Shown: positions 43,651-55,845, counted from the first letter of the stretch. The stretch: 64,000 bases of DNA from Charina bottae (GCA_023362775.1 JALMGJ010000029.1:4902268-4966267), one strand, 5' to 3'. Made by a program: numbers and translations. The notes: a model not told the origin generated them from the sequence alone.

Positions 43651-45338
43651 GTTCGTTCAATGGGAACGTTCAGAGTGTGGCGGATCTCCCTCCCAGCTTC
43701 ATAAGAGGGAGAACAAGTGTCCCTGATAGTGACATTCTCTTCCCCCAACCCCTAGCTTCCTGCATCTCTGGCTGCATTTCAGAAAGGTTTGAAAATGTCC
43801 TTATGGAATACGTCAGACTGGAGGAAGCAGCTGTAAGTAGACATTGAGAATGGTGGTTAGTCAGCAAAATGAGATGGCAGGGGTATCAGGACTGTAGTCT
43901 TAGGATTTTGTAGTTGTATAAGGGTCATTTTTGCTGTGCTGTTAAAGATATCACGTTGTGTATTGATCTTATTGCTTTCATGTAAGTTTCACTGTTGTTT
44001 AATTTTTAATGATGGTTCTGGTTGGACCATGTCCCAGTGGTGGTGTACATTATAAATCAATTTGTTTCTTGGTTGCTTTGCTTGTTGTAAGACCGTCTTT
44101 CCAGGAACTTGGTCCATAAAGTTTGCAGAATGAAGGGATCCCAGGCAGAGCAAGTCAAAGAGAGAACTTCTTTAGCCTAGAAGTGGAGGTTAAGGGGAAT
44201 GATCCCGTTATGAGTTACCGCCTGTCACAACTGCATGCCAACTATGCAGATTTTCACTTGTGAATCCCCGGGAAGCAAGGGTGCCTTCCCTTGTCCCTGG
44301 CGGTCCTTGGAAAAGGCATCATTATTGGAACTCCCAGAGTTCTGGCTGGTCCTGAGCCATTGGGAGGTTTGTGTGGGTGGCTGAACATTTTTTTATAACA
44401 ACAAAACAAGCCCCAAATAAAAAGGTGTTAGGTTGGGGCACAGTGCCCTTGATTAAGTGGAAATGGGCCCCTGCTGGCTCAGAAGCCAGAATAACAAAAA
44501 ATCCGGCCTGCTTGCCAGCTACAGCCCTGGCATTTGGCTGGCTGTTAAAGAGGTTGGTGCTCCCAGCATGACTTAATCAGCTTCAGGGCCTGATTCATCT
44601 GTTTAAACACATTTCCGTTAGCACTCAATAGGGAGCTGTTGAATGGGCTGAAGAGATGAATGAAATGTAGAAATTGCAATGAGATCTGGCAAAGAAGGGG
44701 CCTCCAGAGCGATGGGTGGATGTACTGTATCTTTTTTTAAAAAAAACAAAGAATGTGTTAAGAACAGAAGAGTGAATGGGAAAGAGCTGTGGCAGCTTTT
44801 CACGTCAATAGGGTAGAGACGGATTTCTCTTCATACCAGAAAATGATTTGCAATAGAGAAATGTGCCTTTTTGTAATGGACACAGCAACAGAAAGTCCTT
44901 CATGCGACACGCACAATTAATATTAGCAATGCCATTGAAATTCATAATTTTTAGGCCCAGAATGCTGCCTCTCAGGGACCTGTAAAGCTTGTCTCAGATA
45001 TATCCCAGCATAACAAAGCCCCAATTCTTCTCTGACTTTCTAATTCAAGCTAGAGAAACACCCCATTCCTCATATCGAAATGAGTTTTCCTAAATACTAC
45101 TGAATTAGAAAGGTGTAGGAGAGACTTCCCCATCTTTTCTTTCTCTTTTGTTTTCACTACTTTCTGTAGATCACTTCCATGCCAATGTAGCACGTGGGGA
45201 AAAGGGTGTTGGAGAACCAAAGAATTCACATTGGCTCAGAGGTAGCTTGGGACATTTCCACACCAAATTCTTTCCATTCCCAAGTCCTCTTCTAAGGCAT
45301 TTTGAAGCCAGCCCTGCAAACATCTTCACTCTGCATGC
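43651..45338. other. gene-free stretch, possible conserved noncoding sequence
   Basis: No repeat recognised. The 44830-45010 part (CTTCATGCGACACGCACAAT, then TTAATATTAGCAATGCC) is unusually free of repeat decay and dense in ATTA motifs; conservation cannot be judged from one sequence. Confidence 0.35.
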
Positions 45339-45450
45339 ACGGTTGTGGCTGCCACCCTGACTCTTGGGGCTGCAACCACAGGGTTATGGCTGCCATCTTT
45401 ATTTTTCTGACACACACACACCCCGCAGATATACCCCTGGATGACATCAT
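45339..45450. mobile_element. AAGATGGCNGCC-family fragment
   Basis: GGTTATGGCTGCCATCTTTA, TTTTTCTGACACACAC and CCCGCAGATATACCCCTGG match the right half of the family seen whole at 47429-47625. A related GGTTGTGGCTGCCACCCTGA precedes it. Confidence 0.5.
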
Positions 45451-46859
45451 AGGTTTGCAGCTGTGAAGCAGAGCGGTCACCATGAATGTCACACATGAAG
45501 GGAGCTTAGGTTTATTTTTGGAGGGGGAGAAAGGACCCTGAATCATTTCTGAGCCAGGGGGTCAAGAATCAGAGGGTCAAGAATTCACTGCCACAAGAGA
45601 TGTCGATGTCTTTTCAAATGGAGCAGATCAATCTATAGTCGTCCACAGATCACAACACGGAATTCTTTGTAGTATAACTGTGGTACCCTCTCCTAACTGT
45701 TAGGGCTAGAGGGTTCTTCTGCTCCTCATTTCTGCTCTCTTCTGCAACACTTCAGGGTCTTTCAAAGCACAGGGGAGGGGATCAAAGGCCATCTGTTACA
45801 GTATTTAGTGTTTTTAATCTGGTATTTTTATACCTAGGTGCAGTACAAGCCCTATTTTTTTCCCAGAACAACAAATGGGTGAGTGACTAGCCCAACGTCA
45901 CCCAGGGAACTTCCCTGGTTGAGGAGGAACTGGGGCCTGGGTCTCCCCGCTCCTGGCCCAACGCCACCACTTTGCCATGCAGAGACAACGAGGGTGGCCC
46001 AAACGTCATGCAGGGAGCTTCTGGGGCTGAGCAGGGAGCATCACTTGGGTCGCCTTGTTCCCAATGCAGCACCTTCCGTTACTTTGGGTTGTTACTCTTC
46101 TGCAAATGTATATGGCCATCTACATTACAGATCACTCTGGGCAGCCAAGAAAGCATAACCACAAGACATAATATAAGAACTGTAAATAGAACAATAAAAG
46201 GTGCCTGGCAAAAATCATCTTCAAGCAACACAGAGCAGTACACACAAACGGGGCTTGACCAACGTCCTGGTTCAAAAGTCTGAGAAGACCTTTTTGTAAA
46301 GCTTTCAAAAGGCCAACAGGGTCAGGGCCATCCCTACCTTCACCACTGAACCACTGGCTCTTGGGCTAAGAGGGAGGGACTGACCCAAAGTTCCCCAGGG
46401 AACCTCCAGGGCTGATGGGGGACCAGAACCTGGCTCTCCCTGCTTGTAGTCCAGCACCTTCATCACCACCCCAAACACCGACTCTCATTCTCATCCAGCC
46501 CAGCCCACAACAAAGGTCTATCTGATGACTCTTCAGTCACTGTCCCTTTCTATGTCTCCTCCTCACATCTCTACCCCTAACCAAGCAAGACTACAATGTC
46601 CCTGCCTGGGCATGGTTTTATATCACTGTTTTCTGCTGTTATGGCAGTAATAAAGTTGATTTGGAATATAACAAGACACGACTAATGGCTCAACTCCAGG
46701 GGATTAAAGATGCCTAATATGGTGTCATGCGGTGCCTTTGTGCAACGATTGAAAAGAATGTTGGTGAAACTGTTTTGGGGGGAAAAATTGTGGAGGACTG
46801 GCTTGTGTATATGAGGGCTGCAAGCTTGGCCCTCAAACCGTAGGAAGTTGATCATACTG
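45451..46859. other. gene-free stretch with two old SINE relics
   Basis: 45868-45990 (GAGTGACTAGCCCAACGTCA) and 46365-46489 (GACTGACCCAAAGTTCCCC) are minus-strand, decayed relatives of the tRNA-type SINE; the second still shows a head-like TCCAGCACCTTCATCACCAC. Otherwise nothing recognised. Confidence 0.5.
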
Positions 46860-46865
46860 TTGGGG

Positions 46866-47010
46866 GCATCCATGGGGGTCAAAAAGTCAAAATGGCTGTG
46901 GTGATGGTGTGATTGAAGTCCTGTTAGACATGTGATGCCCATAAAAAACAGTAGAGCTTTATTGGCACAATCTCAACCACCACCTTGACTTTTTTGATCC
47001 TCTCTGTGGA
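46866..47010. mobile_element. AAGATGGCNGCC-family element
   Basis: Left GGGGGCATCCATGGGGGTCA and AAGTCAAAATGGCTGTGGTG pair imperfectly with right CACCACCTTGACTTTTTTGA. No target duplication could be read. Confidence 0.6.
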
Positions 47011-47428
47011 CACTCTGCTCTGGCTCTGATTCAATTTCTAATTCACTTCATGTCCATTTACCCTGGGAAAGGTGAAGTCAACATGATGTCAGGGAGGGTT
47101 TCATAAAATACACATATTATTCTAAAAAAAAGAAAAAGAAATGGTTGCTGCTCAGGTAGGTTTCAGTTCATGCTCTTCACTTCATTCTCCCTTTCACAAA
47201 GCTGTTCATTTCCTTACGTTCATCACCAGGTGTGTTTGTACATTTCATTTTGTCATACAGGCAAAATAGCAACAGTTGAGAGCTTTCACCAGGCAAAGGA
47301 CTTGGGGGGAAAGAAAGATTGAATCACACAAAGATGCACAATTGGTTGCTAGACAGTGATGGGAAAAGCAATGTTTGGCCTGAATCCATTTCCAGACTCA
47401 ACAGGCTGTGTACTGGTTTGATTTATTC
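47011..47428. other. gene-free stretch
   Basis: Nothing recognised. Confidence 0.35.
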
Positions 47429-47625
47429 CAGGGGCATCCGTGGTGTGGGCTGTGGTGAAAAAATCAAGATGGCGGCTGTGGCTCCGTGATCCAAGCTCTG
47501 CCACTTTTGATGTGTATCGTGCATGTGACAAATGGGTTAGGGTTAGGGTTAGAAAGAGAGAGGAACTTTATTTGTGCGGTCACAGCCACCATCTTGACTT
47601 TTTGGCCCCTCGGCAGATGCCCCTG
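47429..47625. mobile_element. AAGATGGCGGCT-family miniature element
   Basis: Ends CAGGGGCATCC and GGCAGATGCCCCTG are inverted, and inner words CAAGATGGCGGCTGTGGC and CACAGCCACCATCTTGA continue the symmetry. The CAGGGG terminus suggests hAT, but flanks (atttattc, gtctactt) match at only 4 of 8, so class is tentative. The loop contains a telomere-type run. Confidence 0.7.
47534..47552 (+). repeat. short interstitial (TTAGGG)n run
   Basis: GGGTTAGGGTTAGGGTTAG, just over three telomere hexamers, inside the loop of the element at 47429-47625. Confidence 0.9.
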
Positions 47626-48305
47626 GTCTACTTGCTTTGTTCCTTCGTTACTTTGAGACATTTTTATTTTTTTAAAAAAAATGCTCTTAATGTAATAGAA
47701 AACAAACAAACAAAAGGAAGAAAGAAACAATATCCAGAGTTATAAGGAAGAGGGAAAAATAAAACGAAAGCATAAGCTTGGCCTGATTAGCATGATAATA
47801 TCAGTTCGTATCAGTTTCTGCATATGTGGTTCCTGCAGAGAAAGAAAAGAAAATCACATTTCAGTGTGTACAGAGGATCTCTCTATGCAGGAAAAGCAGT
47901 ACGCAGTCTTCAGTCCACCCTGCTGATATCAGAATGTAAAGAATGGATGAAAGTGGGAGAGTGAACATTTTGTGAAGCTATCGCACCTGTCGCTAGAGGT
48001 TGCCCTTCGCAGTTCAGGAGCTTGCTCTTGGACGCCTAATAATACTATCTAACCAGCTTTGAATAACACAGCACAATTTTCTGGGTGTCACATTATGGGC
48101 TGGCCTTAATATCTTTGCAGTACAGTATATGACAACTTCCCCTTTGATCTGTAACACCTGGCTAATTTAGTTTGTGCTCAGACCATTTATCTTAATTAGG
48201 TTAATTCATTTAATCTGCTTAATTTGACAAATTCATTTACATGATTTAATTTGTCTTCATATGGATGCAAGTAACAGCAACCCTAATCAATGAAGCAAAA
48301 AACAG
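47626..48305. other. gene-free AT-rich stretch
   Basis: 48140-48260 is dense in TTAATT words (ATCTTAATTAGGTTAATTC, TCTGCTTAATTTGAC), a composition often seen in homeodomain-bound noncoding elements. Suggestive only. Confidence 0.3.
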
Positions 48306-48462
48306 CTCCTCCTCCTCCTCCTCCTCCTCCTCCTCCTCCTCCTCCTCCTCCTCCTCCTCCTCCTCCTCCTCCTCCTCCTCCTTCTTCTTCTTCTTCTTCT
48401 TCTTCTTCTTCTTCTTCTTCTTCTTCTTCTTCTTCTTCTTCTTCTTCTTCTTCTTCTTCTTC
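48306..48462. repeat. (CTC)n-(CTT)n compound microsatellite
   Basis: 157 bp without a break: about 25 CTC units to about 48381, then about 27 CTT units. Pure polypyrimidine on the plus strand. All poly-Ser, Pro, Leu, Phe, Lys, Glu and Arg frames here are products of the repeat. Confidence 0.98.
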
Positions 48463-48664
48463 CTATTATCCCTGTGCATGTAAATACCATGTACAATGCT
48501 GTTGTAGCAAGCAACTAAACAAAGAGATTCAAAGGAGTCCTTCCATAGAAGAAGCCAGTCTGGGTATTCACTTGAACAAAGGTACTAACAAATGTAAATA
48601 TGGAAAAATAATTTCCTGCTGAAAACCAGCCTGCTATCATCTCAGCAGGTAGCAGAGACAGCAG

Positions 48665-48714
48665 AGTTGGGCATGGTAAGGACTTGGATGAGAGACTTCC
48701 AAAGAATCCAGGTC
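48665..48714 (+). repeat. 5S rRNA-derived fragment
   Basis: AGTTGGGCATGGTAAGGACT, TTGGATGAGAGACTTCC and AAAGAATCCAGG resemble the 3' half of 5S rRNA, more diverged than the 4342 and 41284 fragments. Confidence 0.5.
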
Positions 48715-48720
48715 TATAAA

Positions 48721-50327
48721 CTAGATGGGGAACTCAGAAAAACATCCGAGGGGAAATTGCTTGCACAGTCACAAGGAACTGAGCTTGTCCAAAATAAGAT
48801 CCATCTTTAATCTTCCATATTGAGGGTCAGCAATGCAATGTTCCTGCCCTTGAATCCAATCTGCATGGCAAAATCAAGGATTTTGCTGTGATCTCACTAA
48901 ATCTTACCATGAACCCAAATGGCAGAAGATGTCACAGTTATTACAACCTTCACAACCCACACTCCCATTAGCTCTTGTGATGATCTGAAATCTTTTAAGA
49001 CCTTGTGGTGGCCAAGCTCTTGCAGCTCTTTCCCCGGTCTTCTCCTACTCTCACGTGTCCATATATATAGATTCAAGGAGAGGAGATTGTGTGGGAGAGG
49101 AGGAGAGACTGTGTGTTTGGCTGAGGGGCAGAAAGTTGTGTGTATCAGGGTGTTTGTGGGTAAGGTTCATGTATGTACTTTTGTGTGCATCTGTATCTAT
49201 AGATATGTTGTAGCTGTGAAGGACTTTGAATATGTGTTCGCTCAGACAAAGGCATGATGAGACTTCAGCATCACCTTTCAGAAGCGAGACTATCTGGAAG
49301 GAAACAGTCTCACTTTTATATGTGCCATTTACTCTGTTTTAGTGAGTTTATACACGCCTAAGAGGTCATGAAAACAAAGCACAGATTTTTACCTTCTACA
49401 AGAAAATACACCAGAGCAATTTGGGCTGTTGCATCTTTGTGGTTGAATAGTTGATTTTATCTTCATTGACCATGTGCTATTTGTTCACTGTCCATACAGA
49501 GATAATAGATATATAGCAGAATCACGATCAACCATGTGATTAGTTTTATCTCTGGCTGCAGCGCATTTGTAAAGAACCTTACCAATAAATATACAATAAT
49601 ACATGTATTTCAGGGTTTTCCATTTTTAGCCCAGATGAGCTGAAGACACACAGCCTGTCATATTCATCGGAATAAAAGATGGGACGCTAGAAACCTGGCT
49701 TAACTATGAAACTCACTTCGTGACAATGGTGAAACATCTCTGTCTAAGCTTCACTTACAACTCAGTAGCTGCACTGATTCCCTTGGCACAAATGACTCTA
49801 AACACTGAAAAAAAGGAAAAAGAAACACACTTTTTCTGAGCCATCAAAATGTTGTAATTTGGCTTCTGCAACATCCCCAATCCACAGAGTTAGTTTATTA
49901 AGTGGCTTGGCATGCTTGTACAATTACTTGTTATCAGCAGCTCACTGAATATAATTATTTTAGTCAAACTATATATTTATGATCAGAGTTGCCATTAAGC
50001 CCAAACTTTCCCAGTCCTGTTTTGCTTAATTGCCTTTATTGCTGCTGCTTTCCATACTTATAAATACAGCCCACTAACCCATAATTCAGTTTAGTGGACA
50101 GAGGCTACACTCCAAGGGCACTTCCCCACAACTCTTTTCAGGTGCCAGCTCTGGACCTGATTGATCTCATGCCATTCTCTATTTTCAGAAGCCGGGTCAA
50201 ATTATTTCTGACTCTGCTCTGATTTATTTGAAACTGCAGCAAAGCTGGTATTTTCTTGTAAATCACTGCAACTCTGGGAGCTTGTTAGCAGTCTGGTTTC
50301 CTATTTGTGGGAACAGATGCTTTAATA
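48721..50327. other. gene-free stretch, possible conserved noncoding sequence
   Basis: No repeats recognised over 1.6 kb, the longest repeat-poor stretch here. 49560-50080 is AT-rich with words such as TGTACAATTACTTG and ATAATTATTTTAG. I cannot test conservation. Confidence 0.35.
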
Positions 50328-50332
50328 TACTC

Positions 50333-50388
50333 TGTGTGTGTGTGTGTGCACGCACACACACATGTGGGCATGTTTGTGTGTGTGTGTT
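50333..50388. repeat. (TG)n and (CA)n tract
   Basis: TG repeats switch to a CGCACACACACA run and back to TG, giving a partly self-complementary Z-prone stretch. Confidence 0.9.
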
Positions 50389-50439
50389 AGAAAGCATACT
50401 ACTGCTCAATTATAGTAATCCAAATGCCTGGGAAGTTAA

Positions 50440-50545
50440 GGATGGATGGATGGATGGACAGACACATAGACAGACACAGATGGATGAGAGAGAGAGAGAG
50501 AGAGAGACGACAGACAGACGATAGACACATAAACAGAGAGAGATC

Positions 50546-50629
<84 letters not shown>

Positions 50630-50661
50630 TACACATAAACAGAGAGAGATGATAGATAGAT
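50440..50661. repeat. compound (GGAT)(GACA)(GA)(GATA)(GACA) microsatellite
   Basis: In order: GGATGGAT, GACAGACACA words, (GA)n at about 50488-50507, (GATA)n at 50547-50584, (GACA)n at 50585-50628, then GAGAGA and GATAGATA. Neighbouring motifs differ by one base, as if one run had seeded the next. Confidence 0.95.
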
Positions 50662-51748
50662 TTTTTTAACCATACTCTTCAGACACCTGTAGATAGCTAG
50701 TTAACTAGATTTTTTTTAGATGGGTGTGCCTTTATTATTAGAGTACTTTATTCATTGCCTATAAATGCTGAAAAGATGTTCCTTACCGAATCAAAAGAAT
50801 AACTACATGTTTTGCTTTAGAAAGGTTGGGACCTAGCTTTCTCTTTCTTTTTTCTTTTTTTAATGAAAGCTGAGAACACAACCCCCCTGCCAATGCCCAT
50901 GCTACCACGCATATAAGGAATACATTTATGAGTATGAGAATAGGAAAGTGAAAGCAGGTCCCTTCCATGTACACATTCATTTGCACATCTGAGAACTGTC
51001 TACATTTAATCAACACCATATGTTTATTCAGTCTTTATATGGCCAGACACATTGTAGATGTACATTGGAAATAGAAAACTTCCAAGGCTGATTGTTCCTT
51101 AAAATAACAACAACAAAAGATTTACCGTATTTACTCAAAAAGAAGGTGACTTTGAATTTAAGGTGGCCACCCCTTGCAAACAGCAGACCAAATAGAAACA
51201 AAATTATAAACAGACAAAGTCTTCTGCAATGCCCAGCTTCCCCACTTTGTCAACCTAAAGGTGCCACAGCAGCTGAGAACAACTGGGGAGATTCCCCACC
51301 TAATAAATAGGATGTGCTTTCCAGAAACCATACTTCAATCAAGAATGGAGCTGTATAAAATTAAGATTCCCACGTATTAAATTAATGAACGATACCAGCC
51401 ACTCTCTCACCCATAATGAAACTAGTCTTTCACAGAGGAATCTACTACCCAGGCATCAGGACAAAACTCTGTACTTCCAGCAAATACAACAAAAAAGAAG
51501 ATAGGAGGAAAGCTGGGAAAGGTTCCTAGGGAAGGGATGGAAAGAGAAGGAGAAGAACTAAACTGAGCAGCCATAGGGAGAACGTTAGCTATTGGTTATA
51601 GGCAACTGTTCTACTGAACGCAAGCAGGTAGGTAAATCTTACTGCAGTCTTTGACCAACGTGTGTACATATACACACATACTCATAAAATTCTACATAGA
51701 TCATAAAAATGGCAATTAAAAGAATCTAAAAGAATTAGAGAGGAGAAA
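50662..51748. other. gene-free stretch
   Basis: Nothing recognised. Confidence 0.35.
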
Positions 51749-51873
51749 AAAGGAAGGGAAGGGAAGGGAAGGGAAGGGAAGGGAAGGGAAGGGAAGGGAA
51801 GGGAAGGGGGAGGGGAGGGGAGGGGAGGGGAGGAGAGGAGAGGAGAGGAGAGGAGAGGAGAGGAGAGGAGAGG
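51749..51873. repeat. (GGGAA)n-(GGGGA)n-(GGAGA)n microsatellite
   Basis: 125 bp of purine-only pentanucleotides whose unit changes twice (near 51807 and 51832). It is the complement-strand analogue of the 41671 repeat. Confidence 0.97.
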
Positions 51874-51969
51874 GGATTTTAAAGGTATCAAAGAAATTCA
51901 GTTTTATTGGACAATATTTGTTGACTCACTCTGGTAGCAGCAAGGCAAAATTTGGCTACATTATGGGTA

Positions 51970-52300
51970 AAAAGGTAAAGGTACCCCCCGCACATTTGTG
52001 CAGTCGTGTCCGACTCTAGGGGCCGGTGCTCATCTCTGTTTGTTAGCCGAAGAGCCAGTGTTGTCCGAAGACGCTTCCACGGTCATGTGGCCGCATGACA
52101 CATGCGGAACTCTGTTACCTTCCCACCAAAGTGGTACATATTCATCCACTTGCATTTGCATGCTTTCGAATTGCTAGGTTGGCAAGAGCTGGGGCCTGTG
52201 CGGGAGCTCAATCCGTCACGCGGGGCTAGGGATTCGAACCTCCGAACTTGCAATCTTCCGATCGACAAGCCTGGCGTCTTACCCGCTGAGCCACCACGCC
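51970..52300 (-). mobile_element. complete Sauria-type tRNA SINE
   Basis: Minus-strand copy with the AAAGGTAAAGGTACC end at the left and the GGCGTGGTGGCTCAGCGGG head at the right. A perfect 8-bp flank TATGGGTA (51962-51969 and 52301-52308) is its target duplication. Confidence 0.93.
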
Positions 52301-52867
52301 TATGGGTAGTAGTGGTCTTACGACTTGCAGAAGATAGGAGACGTACCAGTGGTCCTCTCTTTCTGGGAGTCCCAGGGACAAGGTCTTTCATGGAAGGGAA
52401 TGTTTTGGTATTTACCGTCAATAAATGCTGAAGGGCGTGCAGTGAATTTAGGCAGAGCAAATACTCTGCAATGTCTATTGTTTATTAAGGATTGGCAATA
52501 ATCAGCTGGCTGATAGTAGTAAAAGACATTCTCCAAGACTTACGTTGCCTTGGTGCTAAACTAATGTTATGTTGCCATCCTGTGTCAAGGATCCCCTCTT
52601 CCAGTGATGTTTTTTGCTTGGTTGTATCCTATCCTTTGTATTGCCTCATTAGAGAAGCCATAAGAAGGTAACATCTGTGGCCAAGTTCAGTTTCAGATCT
52701 GCTCTGAAGAAGCAAGCAGTGTGGCAAGCACCATTTCCACAGAGGTTCATTGTCTTCCACAGAATTCCCCAGGAGACATTTTGCTAATCAATAACAGCCA
52801 TGGAAACCTACACTCTAGGATTGTTAATTTCCTTGACTGGTAAAGTCTCATGAGTGTGCAAACAGGA
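52301..52867. other. gene-free stretch
   Basis: Nothing recognised. Confidence 0.35.
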
Positions 52868-53030
52868 GTATCCACAAGGGAGCTCAAAAAAGTCCCGTTG
52901 GTGGTCAAGAGTGGACCATTGAAGTCTCACCCCATCTTAATTTTCTAAAAAGGTGGGACTTCGATTGCATGATCATGGATGCCATCTTGACTTTTTTGAC
53001 ATACACATACCCCCGCAGAAAATGCCCTGT
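52868..53030. mobile_element. AAGATGGCNGCC-family element, decayed
   Basis: The left arm is eroded (AGGAGTATCCACAAGGGAGC, TCAAAAAAGTCCCG); the right arm is clear (GGATGCCATCTTGACTTTTT, CCCCGCAGAAAATGCCCTG). Confidence 0.6.
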
Positions 53031-54074
53031 ACAACAATATAATTTTGGTCATTTGAAATCAAGATGGAACGTGGGACCAATTACTCTTTAAATTATGTTC
53101 ACCAGAAACAAATGTCCCATCAGCAAGCAAACCTATTATTGTATAAAATCCTCCGTGTTCCTGTTTCTTGAACTGATTACATTCATCCACATTCCTAATA
53201 TCAGAGAGCAATGATTTTGCCATGAGAAACTGAGACTCTAGCAACAACACAGTCTAAATTCACTGAATGTCTTTTTGAGTTCGAAATGATGTGTGAGTTT
53301 TAATTTGAAAGCATCCAAATAATATTTTTGAATTAAAACAAATCACACTTTTGATTAGATTAGATGGCTTGCCTGATCATAGGTTTTTTTTTTATAACTT
53401 ATGCATAAATAAATAATTATTTGCCATGTGCCAAGTCAAGTTAAAAATAAGGGAAATAGAAATGTCTGAAAGTGGAATTGTTTTTTAATAAAGATTAGTC
53501 ATTTTAATTGATGGAATTCTTCCAATAATAAGAAAGATGACTACATTTAGTTTTAATTTTTAATCTTTTGCAACAGAACACCATAATTACATTTCTTTAA
53601 TTAGTGGCAATCCTTGAATAAAAAAAAATCCCAATTATTGAAATCTATCTGGGCAAATATGGTGTCCAGTAGATTCTTGAAGACATTTTTGCAGCTCTTT
53701 ATCAATGTTCATTAAGGTAGATGATGATTTATCAAAACTGACTTCTAGGGTTCTTCATCATGGCCTCACTAACATACATTAACCAAGTCCTTAAGTCAGA
53801 AGAAAAGTACGCAAGCAGGCAGTGACCCAACAGCTGAGATGTAATTCTGCCTCAGGCAGAGGATTGGTGCCTGCTGCTCTCCTTACAGTTTTATTGTGAG
53901 ACAATTTAAGGATAATGATGGGTGGTGGGTGGTTTTCCCTTGCTGCATTTCTCCTCCCACCCAGCCTCATCTGCTGGCAGGAAACAACCACCAATCTTTC
54001 TCCACCAATCACCGTTGGTTTCACCAATCACCCAGAGTCACCTTGTGTGAGATGGCCATGTAAATTATAGCGAT
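53031..54074. other. gene-free AT-rich stretch
   Basis: 53270-53640 is very AT-rich with no repeat that I recognise. The remainder is undistinguished. Confidence 0.35.
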
Positions 54075-54188
54075 AGGTGATAGGTGATAGGTGATAGATG
54101 ATAGATGATAGATGATAGATGATAGATGATAGATGATAGATGATAGATGATAGATGATAGATAGAAGAGAGAGAGAGAGAGAGAGAGA
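54075..54188. repeat. (GATAGAT)n heptamer microsatellite and (GA)n
   Basis: Seven-base units begin as GATAGGT (three copies) and become GATAGAT (about nine copies), then (GA)n from about 54168. A seven-base period is less usual than GATA tetramers. Confidence 0.95.
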
Positions 54189-55149
54189 TTCTTCTTGATG
54201 TGATGTAGAATGGAATTGGCTGTGGACTGGTGCCAGGGATGGAGAGCTTAATCCCCTCAAACTGAAGCATTCAACCTGTGTTCAGAAATAGCTTGAGGGA
54301 CAAGTCAACCAGCATTGTTGGAGGGGTTGTGAAGAGTATTGGGCTATGCCCCTCCACAGCTGCACCTCTGGCCCATCACTCAGGCAAAATAGGAAAACAG
54401 ACATTTAATTGCAGCACCAATCCCATATCTTCCAAAGATAAGTGCTGCAAAAGAACGGTAGTGTTTGGCAGCCATTGAGTGTCTCCAGAAGCATCCAGAA
54501 GCAGTCCCCAAAGTATCCCCAATGGCACTGAAGTAGGCAAAATTGTGCTCTCCCCACCACCCAAATTAAAAAAAAGTAGTAAAAAGACCAGTGAAACTCT
54601 TTGTTGGTAGAAGCAGCAGAAAATCTTTAACACAGTCATTAGCAACACAAAACTGACAGAACCCAGCTCTGTTTTCTGATTTAAATCAATTGGAGCACCA
54701 ATCCTATTCTTTAGAAACAGGTCTAGCACTCTTTCAAATGGCCACCAAGCATGTGTTGAAAAGACAGGTCTACCATTCTTCCAGAAGAGTGTTAAACCCA
54801 TGTATACTGTATAAGATGTGGTTATATTGCCTGAACAGTGCTTTCCAATGTGCTCGTAAAGCATTACATGGGCAGACACCGCTGTAGAAACCAGGGGTTT
54901 GCTCTCTCCTGCAGCCCAAGCCCAAATAGCTGCGGAGGGTCATGCCCAGCAATCAGAGAGGAGGGGAGAGGGACATACAGCAGTCTCAAGTGACCAATAG
55001 AAGTTGGCAGATCCATGAATTTAGCCTGCCTCTGTGGTGGGCTGCAGAAGACAAAAAGGTGGTGTCATGAGAAGCTACAGCTGGTTGAGAAAACAGTGGC
55101 ATAGGTAGTAATGGGCATGCTGTGGTACGCCCATGGGACACCACTCTTT
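54189..55149. other. gene-free stretch
   Basis: The 167-codon minus frame (54376-54879) shows no domain that I recognise and is probably chance. Confidence 0.35.
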
Positions 55150-55560
55150 TGTGAGCAGCATTGGTTGCTAGTTGGCTTCTGGATGCAATTCATAGTTACC
55201 ACCTATGAAGCCCTTCATGGCATAGACCACCTGTACCTGATACCTGCCCAGTAAGAAGGGGAAGAATGGGTGCATTCTGGGTCCTTTGATTAAATCATGC
55301 CATTTATCAGGACTTAGGAAGTGGTCTTCTCTGCCACTTTGGAATAGCACCCTCTGGAGATCCATATGGCTCGCACTTGAGGATGATCAGAAAGGCCCTG
55401 AAAACCTGGCTATTCACCCAGGTCTTGGGTACAGTGGATGTCAAGCCTCTGTAGAATTTTGAATTTGTTAGGGATCTGCCTTCTCCCAGATGTTCAGACT
55501 GTTACTGTTCTCTTGCTTTTAAAGTTGTAAGCTGCACAGTGTCTTGTGGAGATTCATGGC
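55150..55560 (+). mobile_element. L2-type LINE 3' end, decayed
   Basis: Plus strand: GAAGCCCTTCATGGCATAGA and CACCTGTACCTGATACCTGC, CGGGACT-like AGTGGTCTTCTCTGCCACTT, and GGCCCTGAAAACCTGGCTAT, all parts of the L2 C-terminal coding end, followed by TTGTAAGCTGCACAGTG. Confidence 0.7.
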
Positions 55561-55647
55561 CTCTGAATTGCAAAATTAAATTAAAGTTTTCTTCAAAACT
55601 AAATTGCAATGGAGTTAAAGATCTCCATTGCAATATAATGATTATAT

Positions 55648-55763
55648 TATAATCATTAATATAAATATAAATATAAATATAAATATAAATATAAATATAA
55701 ATATAAATATAAATATAAATATAAATATAAATATAAATATAAATATAAATATAAATATAAATA
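55648..55763. repeat. (AAATAT)n microsatellite
   Basis: About 18 hexamer units. Confidence 0.97.
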
Positions 55764-55845
55764 TTGCATTATATAATACATTCGATATTCTTATTGCTCT
55801 TAATATCCTGTGCAGATACTTTTTATAATGAAATTAAAGAAATAG

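Noticed and set aside
48246..48622. poly-Arg, poly-Ser, poly-Pro and similar frames
   Set aside because: Translation of a CTC/CTT microsatellite in six frames.
54376..54879. 167-codon minus-strand gene
   Set aside because: No family resemblance; contains ordinary noncoding sequence.
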